Shown here: positions 51,153 through 60,188 of the stretch, piece by piece
Numbering within the stretch: the first letter of the stretch is position 1
Layout: each line of letters opens with the position of its first letter
Assembly (NCBI RefSeq): GCF_001590685.1
Contig: NZ_CP014616.1
Span: forward strand, 1,425,001 to 1,489,000
Length of the DNA stretch: 64,000 nt
From: Sporosarcina psychrophila
GTDB taxonomy: Bacteria; Bacillota; Bacilli; Bacillales_A; Planococcaceae
Reading direction: 5' to 3'
Position numbers and translations under genes: made by a program
Notes under the pieces: model-generated
What the model was told of the DNA's origin: nothing
Database searches by the model: none
Seen by the model: only the letters and a program-made list of their open reading frames with translations

Positions 51153-52754
51153 TTGGATAGGAAGTTTTGGAGAAATCCGGTATTCTCAATTTCAGCAACA
51201 GTTATCTTGTTTCTTGTAGTTGCGGGGGCGGTATTACCGGAAAAGTTTGGAAATGTAGCAGATAAATTATACGACTTTACAACAGTGAATTTTGGCTGGT
51301 TCTACTTGCTGGTTGTTTTCATCATAGTGATATTTTTAGCTGGTCTGGCGATCAGTAAGTATGGAGCAATCAGGATTGGCGGCGATGAAGAACGGCCGGA
51401 TTATCCGTTTTTCACATGGATTGGGATGTTATTTTCGGCTGGTTTCGGAGTAGGGCTCGTTTTTTGGGGTGTAGCGGAACCGATGAGCCACTATTTCATT
51501 TCACCGATTGGAGGCATAGAACCGCATTCAGAACAAGCGGCACGGGTTGCAATGGGTTACTCATTTTTCCACTGGGGTATTTCTCAATGGGCTATCTTCG
51601 GTATTGTTGGCTTGGTTATCGGGTTTTTACAATTTCGAAAGAAAAAAGATGGTCTCATTTCCACAGCTTTGGAGCCGTTGCTAGGATCGAATAAAAAGTT
51701 GAAGATAGGTATTGATTCTTTTGCAGTCATTGCTACAGTCATGGGGATTGCCACTTCGCTTGGGCTCGGTATTTTGCAGATGGCTGGTGGTCTGGAATCT
51801 GTATTTAACATTAAAAGTACATTCAGCATACAGTTAATTATTATAATTATCGTTTTTATTTGCTACATGCTGTCGGCAGCTTCAGGGTTGAATAAAGGAA
51901 TCCGTTATTTAGGGAACTTTAACTTAGGAATGGCAATAGCGATGCTTGTGTTCTTTTTCATCGTGGGTCCAAAGGTATTCATCCTTGAAACCTTTACACT
52001 GGCAATCGGTGATTACATAACGAATTTCATTCAATACAGTTTGCGTTTACAGCCTTATCAAGGTGGGACATGGGTCCGGGATTGGACGATATTCTATTGG
52101 GCGTGGACAATCGCATGGTCGCCTTTTGTTGGGGCGTTCGTTGCACGTGTATCCAAAGGTAGAACGATTCGAGAATTCATCATCGGGGTAATGGTCATTC
52201 CGCCGGTGTTTGCATGCATGTGGATTGCAACATTGGGCGGGACAGCACTTTATAGTGATTTGAACAACGGTACAAAGATAGCGGAAGCTGTTAACGCTGA
52301 TGTCACTTCTGCAATTTTCGAGACGTTTAGACATATGCCATTCACTGGACTCATGTCCGCTTTGGCAATCTTATTGATTTTTACATTCTTGGTGACATCT
52401 GCGGATTCGGCAACGTACATCCTGGCGAGTATGACAACGAAGGGGAGTTTGATGCCACCCTTGATTGTGAAAATGGTTTGGGGAATCCTAATGTCAGCGA
52501 TAGCGGCAGTGCTGTTATATGCCGGCGGGTTGGATGCATTGCAATCTGCTTCACTTATTGCTGCATTGCCTTTCACGGTTCTTCTCCTTTTACTTGTAAT
52601 CGGAATGGGCAAATTGTTGAAGAAAGAACCAATTACGGTCAGACCGGCCGACATAAGAAGTTTTGAGAGGATCGAACGTGCAGTGAAGAAGAAAGCTGAG
52701 AAGGAAAAATCAATTATGCCTTCATCCAAAAGAAGGAATCAGCAGAAGAAGTGA
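51153..52754 (+). CDS. opuD: BCCT family transporter (OpuD-like, glycine betaine)
   Basis: A 533-aa twelve-helix sodium-coupled carrier. GFGVGLVFWGVAEPMSHY (the glycine-rich stretch of helix 3) and the aromatic helix 8 signature WTIFYWAWTIAWSPFVGAFVARVSKGRTIREFI are diagnostic. The charged C-terminal tail (ERIERAVKKKAEKEKS) may sense osmotic state. Length and layout suit OpuD, importing glycine betaine as an osmoprotectant. TTG start after AGGGGTCGG. Confidence 0.88.
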   Translation: MDRKFWRNPVFSISATVILFLVVAGAVLPEKFGNVADKLYDFTTVNFGWFYLLVVFIIVIFLAGLAISKYGAIRIGGDEERPDYPFFTWIGMLFSAGFGVGLVFWGVAEPMSHYFISPIGGIEPHSEQAARVAMGYSFFHWGISQWAIFGIVGLVIGFLQFRKKKDGLISTALEPLLGSNKKLKIGIDSFAVIATVMGIATSLGLGILQMAGGLESVFNIKSTFSIQLIIIIIVFICYMLSAASGLNKGIRYLGNFNLGMAIAMLVFFFIVGPKVFILETFTLAIGDYITNFIQYSLRLQPYQGGTWVRDWTIFYWAWTIAWSPFVGAFVARVSKGRTIREFIIGVMVIPPVFACMWIATLGGTALYSDLNNGTKIAEAVNADVTSAIFETFRHMPFTGLMSALAILLIFTFLVTSADSATYILASMTTKGSLMPPLIVKMVWGILMSAIAAVLLYAGGLDALQSASLIAALPFTVLLLLLVIGMGKLLKKEPITVRPADIRSFERIERAVKKKAEKEKSIMPSSKRRNQQKK

Positions 52755-52767
52755 ATTAAAATAACAC

Positions 52768-52812
52768 AAAAATGCCTGCCCTATCATATTTTAGGGTCAG
52801 GCATTTTTTGTG
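52768..52812. terminator. Bidirectional terminator
   Basis: Stem aaaaatgcctg...ccct / aggg...caggcattttt between convergent genes. Confidence 0.85.
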
Positions 52813-52827
52813 ATTTTTATCATCTAA

Positions 52828-53253
52828 TTACTTCTCGTAAATTCTTTTGAGTGCATCTTTAAATTGGGGCTTAATATTAATAGCCGGTTTGATTTCTTTC
52901 GCTTTCTGTTCGGCTTCATCCACGGAATCCGCTAGTCCCAATTCCAATAATGTAGCAGTGGCAATGGTTCCTGCTCTACCCCGACCAGTATTACAGTGAA
53001 AATACACATTTTTCCCAGCCTTATATGCATCGGTTATTTCTTTTACAGCAGCTTGAATGGACGCGTCTTGTTGCTGGGTATCGTCAACAATAGGCTGATG
53101 TACACTTTTATTATTTGAAAGTGGAACTTTTACTTCTGCACGTAAATCAAAGATAATATCAATTTTTTCATTCGCAAGAAGATCATCAATTGCATCTACG
53201 CCACCTATGAAAATTCGATTTGAGACTAGTTCTTCATACTTTTTGATTGTCAT
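52828..53253 (-). CDS. Dual-specificity/tyrosine protein phosphatase
   Basis: A 141-aa cytosolic phosphatase. The Cx5R signature is HCNTGRGRAG with nucleophile Cys87 and Arg93; the general acid is one of the aspartates in IVDDTQ (57-58). Small size and RIFIGGVDAIDDLL start fit the prokaryotic DSP/PTPMT-like group. 36 bases downstream of a PPP-family phosphatase gene on the same strand, so two unrelated phosphatases probably share an operon. Confidence 0.83.
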   Translation of the reverse strand: MTIKKYEELVSNRIFIGGVDAIDDLLANEKIDIIFDLRAEVKVPLSNNKSVHQPIVDDTQQQDASIQAAVKEITDAYKAGKNVYFHCNTGRGRAGTIATATLLELGLADSVDEAEQKAKEIKPAINIKPQFKDALKRIYEK

Positions 53254-53289
53254 GGAGGATCTCCTTAGTATGTATTTGTAAACAGTATA

Positions 53290-53997
53290 TCATTTAACGT
53301 AATGAACTTTTCGTTTCGGTAATTCTAAGCAATTTAATTGCCCGCCGTAGACAGCTCCACCATCGATACCAATAATCCGGTTATCTCCGAAGTAAATAGT
53401 ATGATTTTCCGCATCCTCATGAAAAATTTTAGTTGGCGTATGACCGAAGACGACTGTCCTGTCTCCATCATAACCTGTGTGGAACTCTTCGCGGATCCAC
53501 ATCAATATATAGGGATCTGTTTCAGCAATTGGTTGTGTAGGGTGAACGCCTGCATGGACGAAAACATAATCGTCACGTTCGATAATGTGATCCAGATTTT
53601 GAATGAATTCAAGGTGTTTGTCCAATATTTTGGAATTCAATACAGGTTTAACAAATACCTCTGCATCTTGCATCATAAACTCACTTTCGTTGAGACCGTA
53701 ACTTTCTAAGGTTTTGCTACCGCCACATCGATTGATCCAATGTTTCCAAGCTCGTTCCTCGTTTGTCGTCAAGGCTTTGATCATCAAGTCTTCATGATTT
53801 CCTTTTAGGACAAGGGCTCCTTCTGATTTCAGCTCGATAACCTTATCAAGTACCTTTCTCGAGTTTGGCCCACGGTCTACATAATCACCTAACAGAATGA
53901 GTTGATCGTGATTAGAATCGTACTCCACATCGGATAATAAACGTTCAAACATTTCTAATTCGCCATGAATATCACTCATTACAAGTGTACGCTTCAT
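53290..53997 (-). CDS. PPP-family metallophosphatase (Ser/Thr or Ap4A hydrolase type)
   Basis: 235 aa. Dimetal motifs are all present: MSDIHGE (Asp8, His10), GDYVDRGPNS, KGNHEDL, VHAGVHP and FGHTP. The fold covers bacterial PrpE/PrpA-type phosphatases and bis(5'-nucleosyl)-tetraphosphatases, which are not separable by eye. Start ATG follows AGGATGAAG. Upstream gene of the phosphatase pair. Confidence 0.85.
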   Translation of the reverse strand: MKRTLVMSDIHGELEMFERLLSDVEYDSNHDQLILLGDYVDRGPNSRKVLDKVIELKSEGALVLKGNHEDLMIKALTTNEERAWKHWINRCGGSKTLESYGLNESEFMMQDAEVFVKPVLNSKILDKHLEFIQNLDHIIERDDYVFVHAGVHPTQPIAETDPYILMWIREEFHTGYDGDRTVVFGHTPTKIFHEDAENHTIYFGDNRIIGIDGGAVYGGQLNCLELPKRKVHYVK

Positions 53998-55098
53998 TCT
54001 TCTTCATCCTTTCGGAAATGCTTTATATTACTCAAATCTATCAATTTTGTTGATTAACCATATTCTTACATAAGGAACAAGAGTCTACAGTAGACTTGTA
54101 CATTTCCGGCTCTTTTTGGCCGAAATAATAGCAACACCTTTACCACGGGTTAATTGTAGCTGGAAATGATTTGGAAACTTCCGTCCGCTCCACCGCTTTA
54201 GTAACAGTGTGACGCTATATAGAAAGTGTAACTGGCTTACATCAGAAAAGGAAATGCTATAAAGAAGGGGCAGACAAAATTGCTCCTTTATGGAGAGGAA
54301 AGTGGTTATTCACTCCTTCCCAAATGGTTTAGAGCTTAGTGTAACTGTCACTTTTAGGAGCGACGGACGGTCGACTACCCTACGCAACAAGAATTCCCTA
54401 TAACGGTGCAGTAGTCGGTCGAACCAAAGCGATTTAAAAGCATATGTACATAAGGCATCTGTGGTTTAATCATAAAATTAATTAGTCATTATTGGATATC
54501 TTGGGTTACTCAACGCATATGCATACTTAAATTGATTATACGGTAATGTAAATGCGACATTATTAATAATAAAGATTCTTGTGTTCTGATTTTATCCCGC
54601 ATTAACGGGCAGTAAGACCCCCACTTCAAGTATTTAAGGACACGAGAAGAATAAGTGGGGGTTCAACTGCCCGTAAAAGCCCGAATGGTTATACTAACAA
54701 TCAGTGGGGGATGAAGAGCCCCCCTCTGATTGAAGATTAACTTTATTTTAAAGTAAATGTTTTTATGTATTTAGTGATTTTGGCTGAATGGTTTGATGAA
54801 GAACTTTATTTCCGGGGAAATATTTTGTAGTTTCTATAAATAGTAATAATTATCATATATATCATTAGTTCTAGAGTTTATTCATCCGAGAACAATGAGT
54901 AAATACTTATTTCTCGGTTAATGAAGGGGAACAAAAAATGATTTTCTATTTGATTTGATTAAAAAGTAAAACTCTATAGCTAATATATGAGAGGGGTATC
55001 GGGGGTGGAATGTATTGGGGTTGGTTTTTGACCTGATTAGATAAGTTGTAACTTTGCCACCAGCAAAACGGACTAATAAGAATACGAGGAGGGTTTTT
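53998..55098. other. 1.1-kb non-coding stretch
   Basis: It contains the structured repeat at 54591-54755; the left part (54100-54480) is low in coding signal with many stops in all frames and may be decayed sequence. The right part (54760-55098) is AT-rich and must hold the promoter of the next gene. No tRNA or known riboswitch was recognised. Confidence 0.5.
54591..54755. repeat. Structured palindromic repeat, long copy
   Basis: A nested hairpin: outer arms acgggcagt (about 54605) / actgcccgt, inner arms acccccactt / aagtgggggt around a ttaaggacacgagaagaat loop. A second hairpin follows (aatcagtggggg / gcccccctctgatt). Preceded by tttat, as is the copy at 34500. No coding capacity. Confidence 0.75.
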
Positions 55099-55662
55099 AT
55101 GAAAAAGAAATTTGGTTTGTTTCCGTTACTATGTTTAGTCCTACTACTTACACTTTTTTTGAAACCTGTACCTGTGGCTGCTTGCTCATGTGTAATGAAG
55201 CCTTCAGTAGATAAAGGATATTCACGTTCGCAAGCAGTTTTCAGCGGAGAAGTTATCGGAATAAAGGACAATAACGGGCTGTTAGGCAGGCGTGGGAAAA
55301 CGGTCCTATTTAATGTGAAAGAAACATGGAAGGGAATTAATGAAACGGAAGTTGCTATTGCGACAGGGAGTAGTGATGGAGATTGCGGCATAGCATTTGT
55401 CGTTGGCGAAGAATATTTGGTATATGCTAGGCTATCTGATATGTACGGGGATGAATCGCTTACGAGTATAATTTGCGATCCAACGACAGAGCTTGGAAAT
55501 GCTGCTGAAGATATTGCTATTTTAGGCCAAGGCCAAGTTCCAACACAAGATGTGAAATCTGTTGATAATGGGAAATCAACCGTCTTAATTGGTGGTGGAG
55601 TTGTTTTTATAGCTGGATTGATTGCGATTTTTGGGTGGTACCGGGTTAAGAGAAATAAATAA
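55099..55662 (+). CDS. Secreted cysteine-containing netrin/TIMP-like protein with C-terminal anchor
   Basis: 187 aa. Signal peptide cleaved near AAC; the mature protein starts CSCVMKPSVDKGYSRSQAVFSGEVIGI, typical of TIMP/NTR-like bacterial domains, with further cysteines in GDCGIAF and IICDPTTELGNA likely paired. A C-terminal membrane helix (TVLIGGGVVFIAGLIAIFGWY) plus RVKRNK anchors it. ATG 55099 follows GAGGAGGG. Function unknown. Confidence 0.78.
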   Translation: MKKKFGLFPLLCLVLLLTLFLKPVPVAACSCVMKPSVDKGYSRSQAVFSGEVIGIKDNNGLLGRRGKTVLFNVKETWKGINETEVAIATGSSDGDCGIAFVVGEEYLVYARLSDMYGDESLTSIICDPTTELGNAAEDIAILGQGQVPTQDVKSVDNGKSTVLIGGGVVFIAGLIAIFGWYRVKRNK

Positions 55663-55670
55663 GAAATAAA

Positions 55671-55709
55671 ACCAATTGCCGAAACAGAATCAAAGTTTCG
55701 GCAATTGGC
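55671..55709. terminator. Bidirectional terminator
   Basis: A 14-bp stem ccaattgccgaaac / gtttcggcaattgg followed by ctttattttt. Confidence 0.85.
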
Positions 55710-55736
55710 TTTATTTTTGGTTTTCTTATGGATTTA

Positions 55737-56387
55737 TTAAGTGAATGCCATCATCCGGTCAAGTGGACCATCGGGTTTTATTATATCGGCTAGATCTAGA
55801 ATTGGAATCGGGAAGTAGGGGAAGCCCCAATAGTATGGCGTGATTTCATAAAGCTGGAAATAAATAACGAGAGAAGTGTCAGCGATATAGAAATCCTGGT
55901 CACTACGGATTCCTTTGAATGGTTCAAGCAACTCAATATTCCAGTCTTTGATCCGCTGATTTATGATATCCGACAGTTTTTTCTCGTAGTTGCTACCCTT
56001 TTTGAATAAATCCTTCAACTCGTATTGTTTACCGGTTTTTGTATCAAAGGTCAGTGATTTAACGATAGTCATCCCGTGTGCACCGCCTGTAAACGAATAG
56101 ACGATGAGATTCAAACTAAGGATACCGCGTTGATTGTTCTTTAACTCGAAGTTGGCAAGTAATTCCACGAGGTCTTTCTCGTAAAAACTTTGTTCGACTA
56201 GTATTTTGTTCAGAGTGGTTATGATGGCATGGTTAATAGTACTTTGCGCATTGGGATTTGGTAATTGGGTAACAACAGGGTAATATACTTTAACATCCTT
56301 TGAGGCGTGGGGCAGTCTTTTTGTTGCAATTGATACTGGTAAATCCACTGGATACGTCCTTCCCTTCTCAATAGAGTAGTACATCAT
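55737..56387 (-). CDS. DUF3298/DUF4163 (RsiV-like) domain protein
   Basis: 216 aa without a signal peptide. VKVYYPVVTQLPNPNAQSTINHAI and the DUF3298 segment LIVYSFTGGAHGMTIVKSLTFDTKTGKQYELKDLFKKGSNYEKKL.. FQLYEITPYYWGFPYFPIP match the PdaC/RsiV extracellular domain, which in RsiV binds lysozyme. Lack of any export signal is odd for this domain. ATG 56387 has no strong ribosome site. Confidence 0.78.
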   Translation of the reverse strand: MMYYSIEKGRTYPVDLPVSIATKRLPHASKDVKVYYPVVTQLPNPNAQSTINHAIITTLNKILVEQSFYEKDLVELLANFELKNNQRGILSLNLIVYSFTGGAHGMTIVKSLTFDTKTGKQYELKDLFKKGSNYEKKLSDIINQRIKDWNIELLEPFKGIRSDQDFYIADTSLVIYFQLYEITPYYWGFPYFPIPILDLADIIKPDGPLDRMMAFT

Positions 56388-56466
56388 ATGTTCAATTGAG
56401 TTAGGAAAGTCGAAATAATGGCTTGTAAGAATAAAACAAAGCCTTTTTTAATTCGGAAGTCGTACC

Positions 56467-56577
56467 ATACATATATTGAAATAATGAAGTTTATTGAATC
56501 CGCTGTGGCGATAGAAGGTCCCTTGAAAGTCGCCTTCGCTGTTTATTCATATATCCAACTTATATAGAAACTACGGG
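56467..56577. repeat. Short inverted-repeat element (111 bp copy)
   Basis: Left end atacatatattgaaataatgaa and right end atccaacttatatag are relics of the same terminal repeats as 9058-9135 and 34661-35168. The internal ttgaatccgctgtggcgatag is similar to the 9058 copy. Confidence 0.6.
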
Positions 56578-56660
56578 TGGGATCCTGGAGCTATAGAATG
56601 ACACATAGCGTCGTTACGTGTAGAATTAATGTAATGAGCAGCGATTGAGGAGGTTTCAAT

Positions 56661-57092
56661 ATGATGAAAAAACAAAAAGAGTACGAAAATAAATTGAAGA
56701 ACTTTGATCCGGAGTCCAGTATGCCGGAAACAGAAAACCATTATTCAGACGAAAAGTTTTGGGGAAAAATGATGAAATACGGGAAACTGGCGGGGAAGAC
56801 AACAGTCTATTATAGCTTGCTTCTTTTCTACGTTGCAAAAAGTCCTGAGGTTCCCAAATCGACAAAGATGATTATTGTCGGTGCACTCAGCTATCTGATT
56901 TTCCCGATCGATCTCATTCCAGATTTCATACCAGTAGTCGGACTGGTGGATGATGCCGGGGTCATAGCCGCAGCCGTATTTAAAGTGATTTCTTATATTG
57001 ATGAAGATATAAAAAATAAAGCAAAAGTGAAAATGAATACACTACTTGGTTTTAAATTCAATGATGAAGAAATAGACAAACGATTATTATAA
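56661..57092 (+). CDS. DUF1232 (YkvA-like) protein
   Basis: 143 aa. SKMIIVGALSYLIFPIDLIPDFIPVVGLVDDAGVIAAAV is the DUF1232 core, a helical hairpin inserted in the membrane. A charged N-terminal helix precedes it. RBS TGAGGAGG. Function unknown. Confidence 0.85.
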   Translation: MMKKQKEYENKLKNFDPESSMPETENHYSDEKFWGKMMKYGKLAGKTTVYYSLLLFYVAKSPEVPKSTKMIIVGALSYLIFPIDLIPDFIPVVGLVDDAGVIAAAVFKVISYIDEDIKNKAKVKMNTLLGFKFNDEEIDKRLL

Positions 57093-57096
57093 TGGA

Positions 57097-57143
57097 AAGA
57101 GCTAACAAGGAAATGAAAAATTCCGAGTTAGCTCTTTTTGTTT
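57097..57143. terminator. Bidirectional terminator
   Basis: Arms agagctaac / gttagctct with about 20 bases between and T5, between convergent genes. Confidence 0.7.
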
Positions 57144-57155
57144 GAATTTCTGCTG

Positions 57156-58016
57156 TTATTCATACACAATTCTTGGGGCCTTACGAATAATAATTTCCCA
57201 GTTTGTTCCGGTACCAATACGATAGGCATCTGCAAAAGATCCTTGATTGATAGCAATGCCGATATTGTCGAGGGAGTTCACATAAACGAGTGGCTCACCA
57301 ATATGCAAGTCTGCAAACGATCGGCCGAACGTCATGATGTTGTTGTAGATTGTACGGCCATCTGTCGTTATAGAAACTTCTATTGAATCGCCATACTGTT
57401 CTACGATTTCCTTGAATTGTTCTCGGCTTATATTGGTCCAGAGATTGCCGAAGGGACGGTCGATAATATCTACTATTCCTGTAATTGTTTCATCCACAAT
57501 GGTGGACAATTTCAATGGTAGTGCAATAATAGTTGATGGATTAACTGATGCACCAATTTCTTCAAATTGGATAATTCCAGCAGCAAGCCGCGCACCCGTG
57601 TAAGCGAATATATCGCGTCCATGGAAGGTATGCGATTCACCTGAATTCGGAAGCCGGTTTTTTGATTCATCGATTTCCCGGATCTCCGTTATTTTGATGA
57701 ATTGCAACACATGCGTTAATGTCCCGTTATCCGGCGTAATAATATAGTGATTATCCGCAGTCTTCGCAACGATCGCACGACGGTTCGATCCAACTCCTGG
57801 GTCGACAATTGATACGAAGACCGTTTCACTTGGCCAATAACCGATCGACTGTAATAACCGATAGGAAGCTTCCCAAATATTGTATTGAGGAATTTGATGT
57901 GTGATTTCAAAAATTGGGATTCCGCGTTGAACGGAGTTTGCTACGCCATGCATCGCACTCACTGCACCATCACTTTTGCCGAAATCGGATTGAAAAACCA
58001 ATAAACCTGTTGTCAT
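57156..58016 (-). CDS. SAM hydroxide adenosyltransferase (DUF62 family)
   Basis: About 286 aa, related to fluorinase/chlorinase. The conserved Asp-Arg-His triad is visible in VSIVDPGVGSNRRAIVAK and SGESHTFHGRDIFAYTGARLA. The family hydrolyses SAM to adenosine and methionine; the physiological purpose is unclear. ATG 58016 follows GAGGAGTGG, so the upstream in-frame start is not used. Its leader contains a promoter and a T-tailed hairpin (58061-58110). Confidence 0.88.
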   Translation of the reverse strand: MTTGLLVFQSDFGKSDGAVSAMHGVANSVQRGIPIFEITHQIPQYNIWEASYRLLQSIGYWPSETVFVSIVDPGVGSNRRAIVAKTADNHYIITPDNGTLTHVLQFIKITEIREIDESKNRLPNSGESHTFHGRDIFAYTGARLAAGIIQFEEIGASVNPSTIIALPLKLSTIVDETITGIVDIIDRPFGNLWTNISREQFKEIVEQYGDSIEVSITTDGRTIYNNIMTFGRSFADLHIGEPLVYVNSLDNIGIAINQGSFADAYRIGTGTNWEIIIRKAPRIVYE

Positions 58017-58060
58017 TACAAATCCACTCCTCATCCCTATAGTTTATGAAAGTGAGAAAC

Positions 58061-58110
58061 AAAAAAATCCCGCTCAAATCAATCGTTAACCGATTGAAAA
58101 GGACGGAATT
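58061..58110 (-). terminator. Terminator-like hairpin in the SAM-hydrolase leader
   Basis: On -, a two-part stem (inner tcaatcg / cgattga, outer attccg / cgggat) runs into T7, about 45 bases before the SAM-hydrolase ATG. Confidence 0.65.
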
Positions 58111-58153
58111 CATCACTTTACTTTTCTCTTCAATGCTCGTATGTATTATTGAA

Positions 58154-58182
58154 TAATTTACACGATTATGAATCAAAAGTCA
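58154..58182 (-). promoter_or_regulatory. Promoter of the SAM-hydrolase gene
   Basis: On -, TTGACT (58182-58177), a 17-base spacer and TAAATT (58159-58154). Transcription would begin near 58147, giving a leader of about 130 bases. Confidence 0.65.
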
Positions 58183-58425
58183 ACAATGCTACATGATAAG
58201 GTTCTATAAAAATGCCTGTCACTACTACGAATCAATAGTGTAGTGTGACTAGTATCTTCCTGTTATTTCCGAAATGTTGTCCGATTTTAAAGAAAATGAA
58301 CAATCAGAGCAATTAGTAAGGGAAATATAGTTGTTTTGAATTGATTTGAATGACACCATTCTTCGCTTTTTGGGCTGTTTTATGTTAGAATTTAAGTTCA
58401 TAACAGAAGAGGACGTGACGTTTAA

Positions 58426-58800
58426 TTGATCACAATTACTATACCAAATCCGGATGTAACAATTGTACAACGTAAACAAGAAATGGGTGCCGATGTTGCG
58501 CCGATAAAACCAATTTATGGATTTATTGATTTACATGAAATTCCACGTGATAAAGGCGGCATCATTTTGTTTTATAATAACAAAGATGAATTGCTGTTTG
58601 CTGGGAAAGCACGTAAACTGCGCCAACGTGTTAAAAAGCATTTTGAAGACACGGTCTCTCCAATCAAAAATCATCGTAACGAAGTGCATGAAATTGCGAT
58701 TATCGTTGTCGAAGACCCGATGGAACGCGAAATTTATGAAACGTATATCATTAATACACAACGTGCGAAATATAATCTTGATAAAGTATTTTTTGAGTGA
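58426..58800 (+). CDS. GIY-YIG-type nuclease, YurQ/UvrC-like
   Basis: A 124-aa GIY-YIG-like domain: GGIILFYNNKDELLFAGKARKLRQRVKKHFED corresponds to GIY...YIG and the following arginine helix, with catalytic Glu in MEREIYETYIINTQRAKYN. Similar small proteins (B. subtilis YurQ) are annotated as excinuclease-like. TTG start after AGAGGACGTG. DNA-repair role is inference. Confidence 0.78.
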   Translation: MITITIPNPDVTIVQRKQEMGADVAPIKPIYGFIDLHEIPRDKGGIILFYNNKDELLFAGKARKLRQRVKKHFEDTVSPIKNHRNEVHEIAIIVVEDPMEREIYETYIINTQRAKYNLDKVFFE

Positions 58801-58805
58801 ACAAC

Positions 58806-58842
58806 AGAGCTGACTGCCATGTGCAATCAGCTTTTATTTTTG
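58806..58842 (+). terminator. Terminator
   Basis: Arms agctgactgc / gcaatcagct with T-rich tail; a reversed relative of the hairpin at 11514-11544. Confidence 0.75.
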
Positions 58843-58909
58843 ACCATTTATGTTGAACAACACGAATGAAGTTCTTTATTTCAATAATACATAGGAAAAG
58901 GGTGGGAAC

Positions 58910-60172
58910 ATGGACAAGAGACTACAAAAGATTGTCGATGAAGCGCAAGAAAAGTTTGGTTTGGATGCTTACCGAATGGAAAGACATTCGATTTATAAAG
59001 AACGAGATACTATGGGGGATGCTTACTATACGTTTACTATGGAGTGGTTTCCTAAAGAGTTAAACGAGCCAATCGAAGAAGGTTATAATCCCGAGGGAAC
59101 AGCGATTGTTGAATATGCAATTCAAAAGCAACGCTTTAGTAATGTGTCATTCGTACAAGGCGAATCATTTTCTACAAAAACGCACTTTCCGGATAAAGCC
59201 GCTGATGAAGTCGCTGCATGGCTTGAAAAGGAAACTGGATTGGTGTACGAACAGGATTTCAAACTAACGCAAGCGAATGCAAATGGGTTTCAATTTACAT
59301 CAGACATCGATGGTATCTATTTTTCTCCGAGCTGTATACTTGAAGTTGAATTTGATGATGTTGGCAAGCTGACTTCTTATCATTCGTACGGAACGATGCC
59401 TTCGCAAAATCTCGTTGAGCAGTCAAAATTCACGTTAACACTTGAAGAAATTGAACCAATCGTCAAAAAACAGCTTCAACTTATAAAGTTTCCATCTGAA
59501 ACTGAAAAACGTTTTGTTCCCGTCTATGCAATGGAAGAAGTGTACGTAACGGTTGACGGGGCCCGAATCATCCCATTTATGGAACATGAGCGTTCAGAAG
59601 TTAAAATTGATGAAGTAATCGAATGGAATAAACCGTTAGAACAAAATATTGATCGTGAAGAAATCACAATTGTTTCCGAAGCAAACGTAGAAGAAGCATT
59701 CGGTAACGTCGACGCAGGTAAAAAACTGACGTTGTCGGCTGATCAAATTGAACGTAGTAAAAAAGTTGTTCGGGATGTCCTACGGGCTGAATATCCTGAT
59801 GAATCAGGGAAGTGGAAGTTGTCCCAACTTCGTTGTCAAGAGAACTTTATCGAAGCGAATTGTGAAATAAATGAAGAAAACCCAATGATTTTTAATCGAA
59901 AAGTAGTTGTTTTCATGAATCCGGAAACGATGAAGGTGCTAAATTATCTTGATAACGGCTCGATGTTTGAGATTTTTGAAGCCTTTCTCCCTGCCGCAAA
60001 CGCGGTCGTAACACCTGAAGAAGCATTTGAGAAAATGATACCCTATATTACGCTTGATCCGACTTATGTATATGACGAGTTCGCAGGTAAGTATATTCTT
60101 TGCGGCTTGTTGGATGCGGCGGAATGTGTTGATGCGGTGACAGGGGAAATTGTCGATTTAGGAGATATATAG
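58910..60172 (+). CDS. Conserved hypothetical protein, YcdB/YcdC-repeat-like
   Basis: A 420-aa soluble acidic protein with no export signal. Two PepSY/YcdB-like modules appear: an N-terminal part (about 1-230: TYHSYG..TLTLEEIEPIVKKQLQL) and a C-terminal part (about 270-420: LSADQIERSKKVVRDVLRAEYPDESGKWKL.. EEAFEKMIPYITLDPTYVYDEFAGKYILCGLLDAAECVDAVTGEIVD). RBS AAGGGTGGG. Function unknown; family call is tentative. Confidence 0.65.
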   Translation: MDKRLQKIVDEAQEKFGLDAYRMERHSIYKERDTMGDAYYTFTMEWFPKELNEPIEEGYNPEGTAIVEYAIQKQRFSNVSFVQGESFSTKTHFPDKAADEVAAWLEKETGLVYEQDFKLTQANANGFQFTSDIDGIYFSPSCILEVEFDDVGKLTSYHSYGTMPSQNLVEQSKFTLTLEEIEPIVKKQLQLIKFPSETEKRFVPVYAMEEVYVTVDGARIIPFMEHERSEVKIDEVIEWNKPLEQNIDREEITIVSEANVEEAFGNVDAGKKLTLSADQIERSKKVVRDVLRAEYPDESGKWKLSQLRCQENFIEANCEINEENPMIFNRKVVVFMNPETMKVLNYLDNGSMFEIFEAFLPAANAVVTPEEAFEKMIPYITLDPTYVYDEFAGKYILCGLLDAAECVDAVTGEIVDLGDI

Positions 60173-60188
60173 GTTCAGTTAATTAATT

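Noticed and set aside
54100..54480. Possible decayed gene in the 1.1-kb gap
   Set aside because: All six frames are interrupted frequently and no recognisable motif was found.
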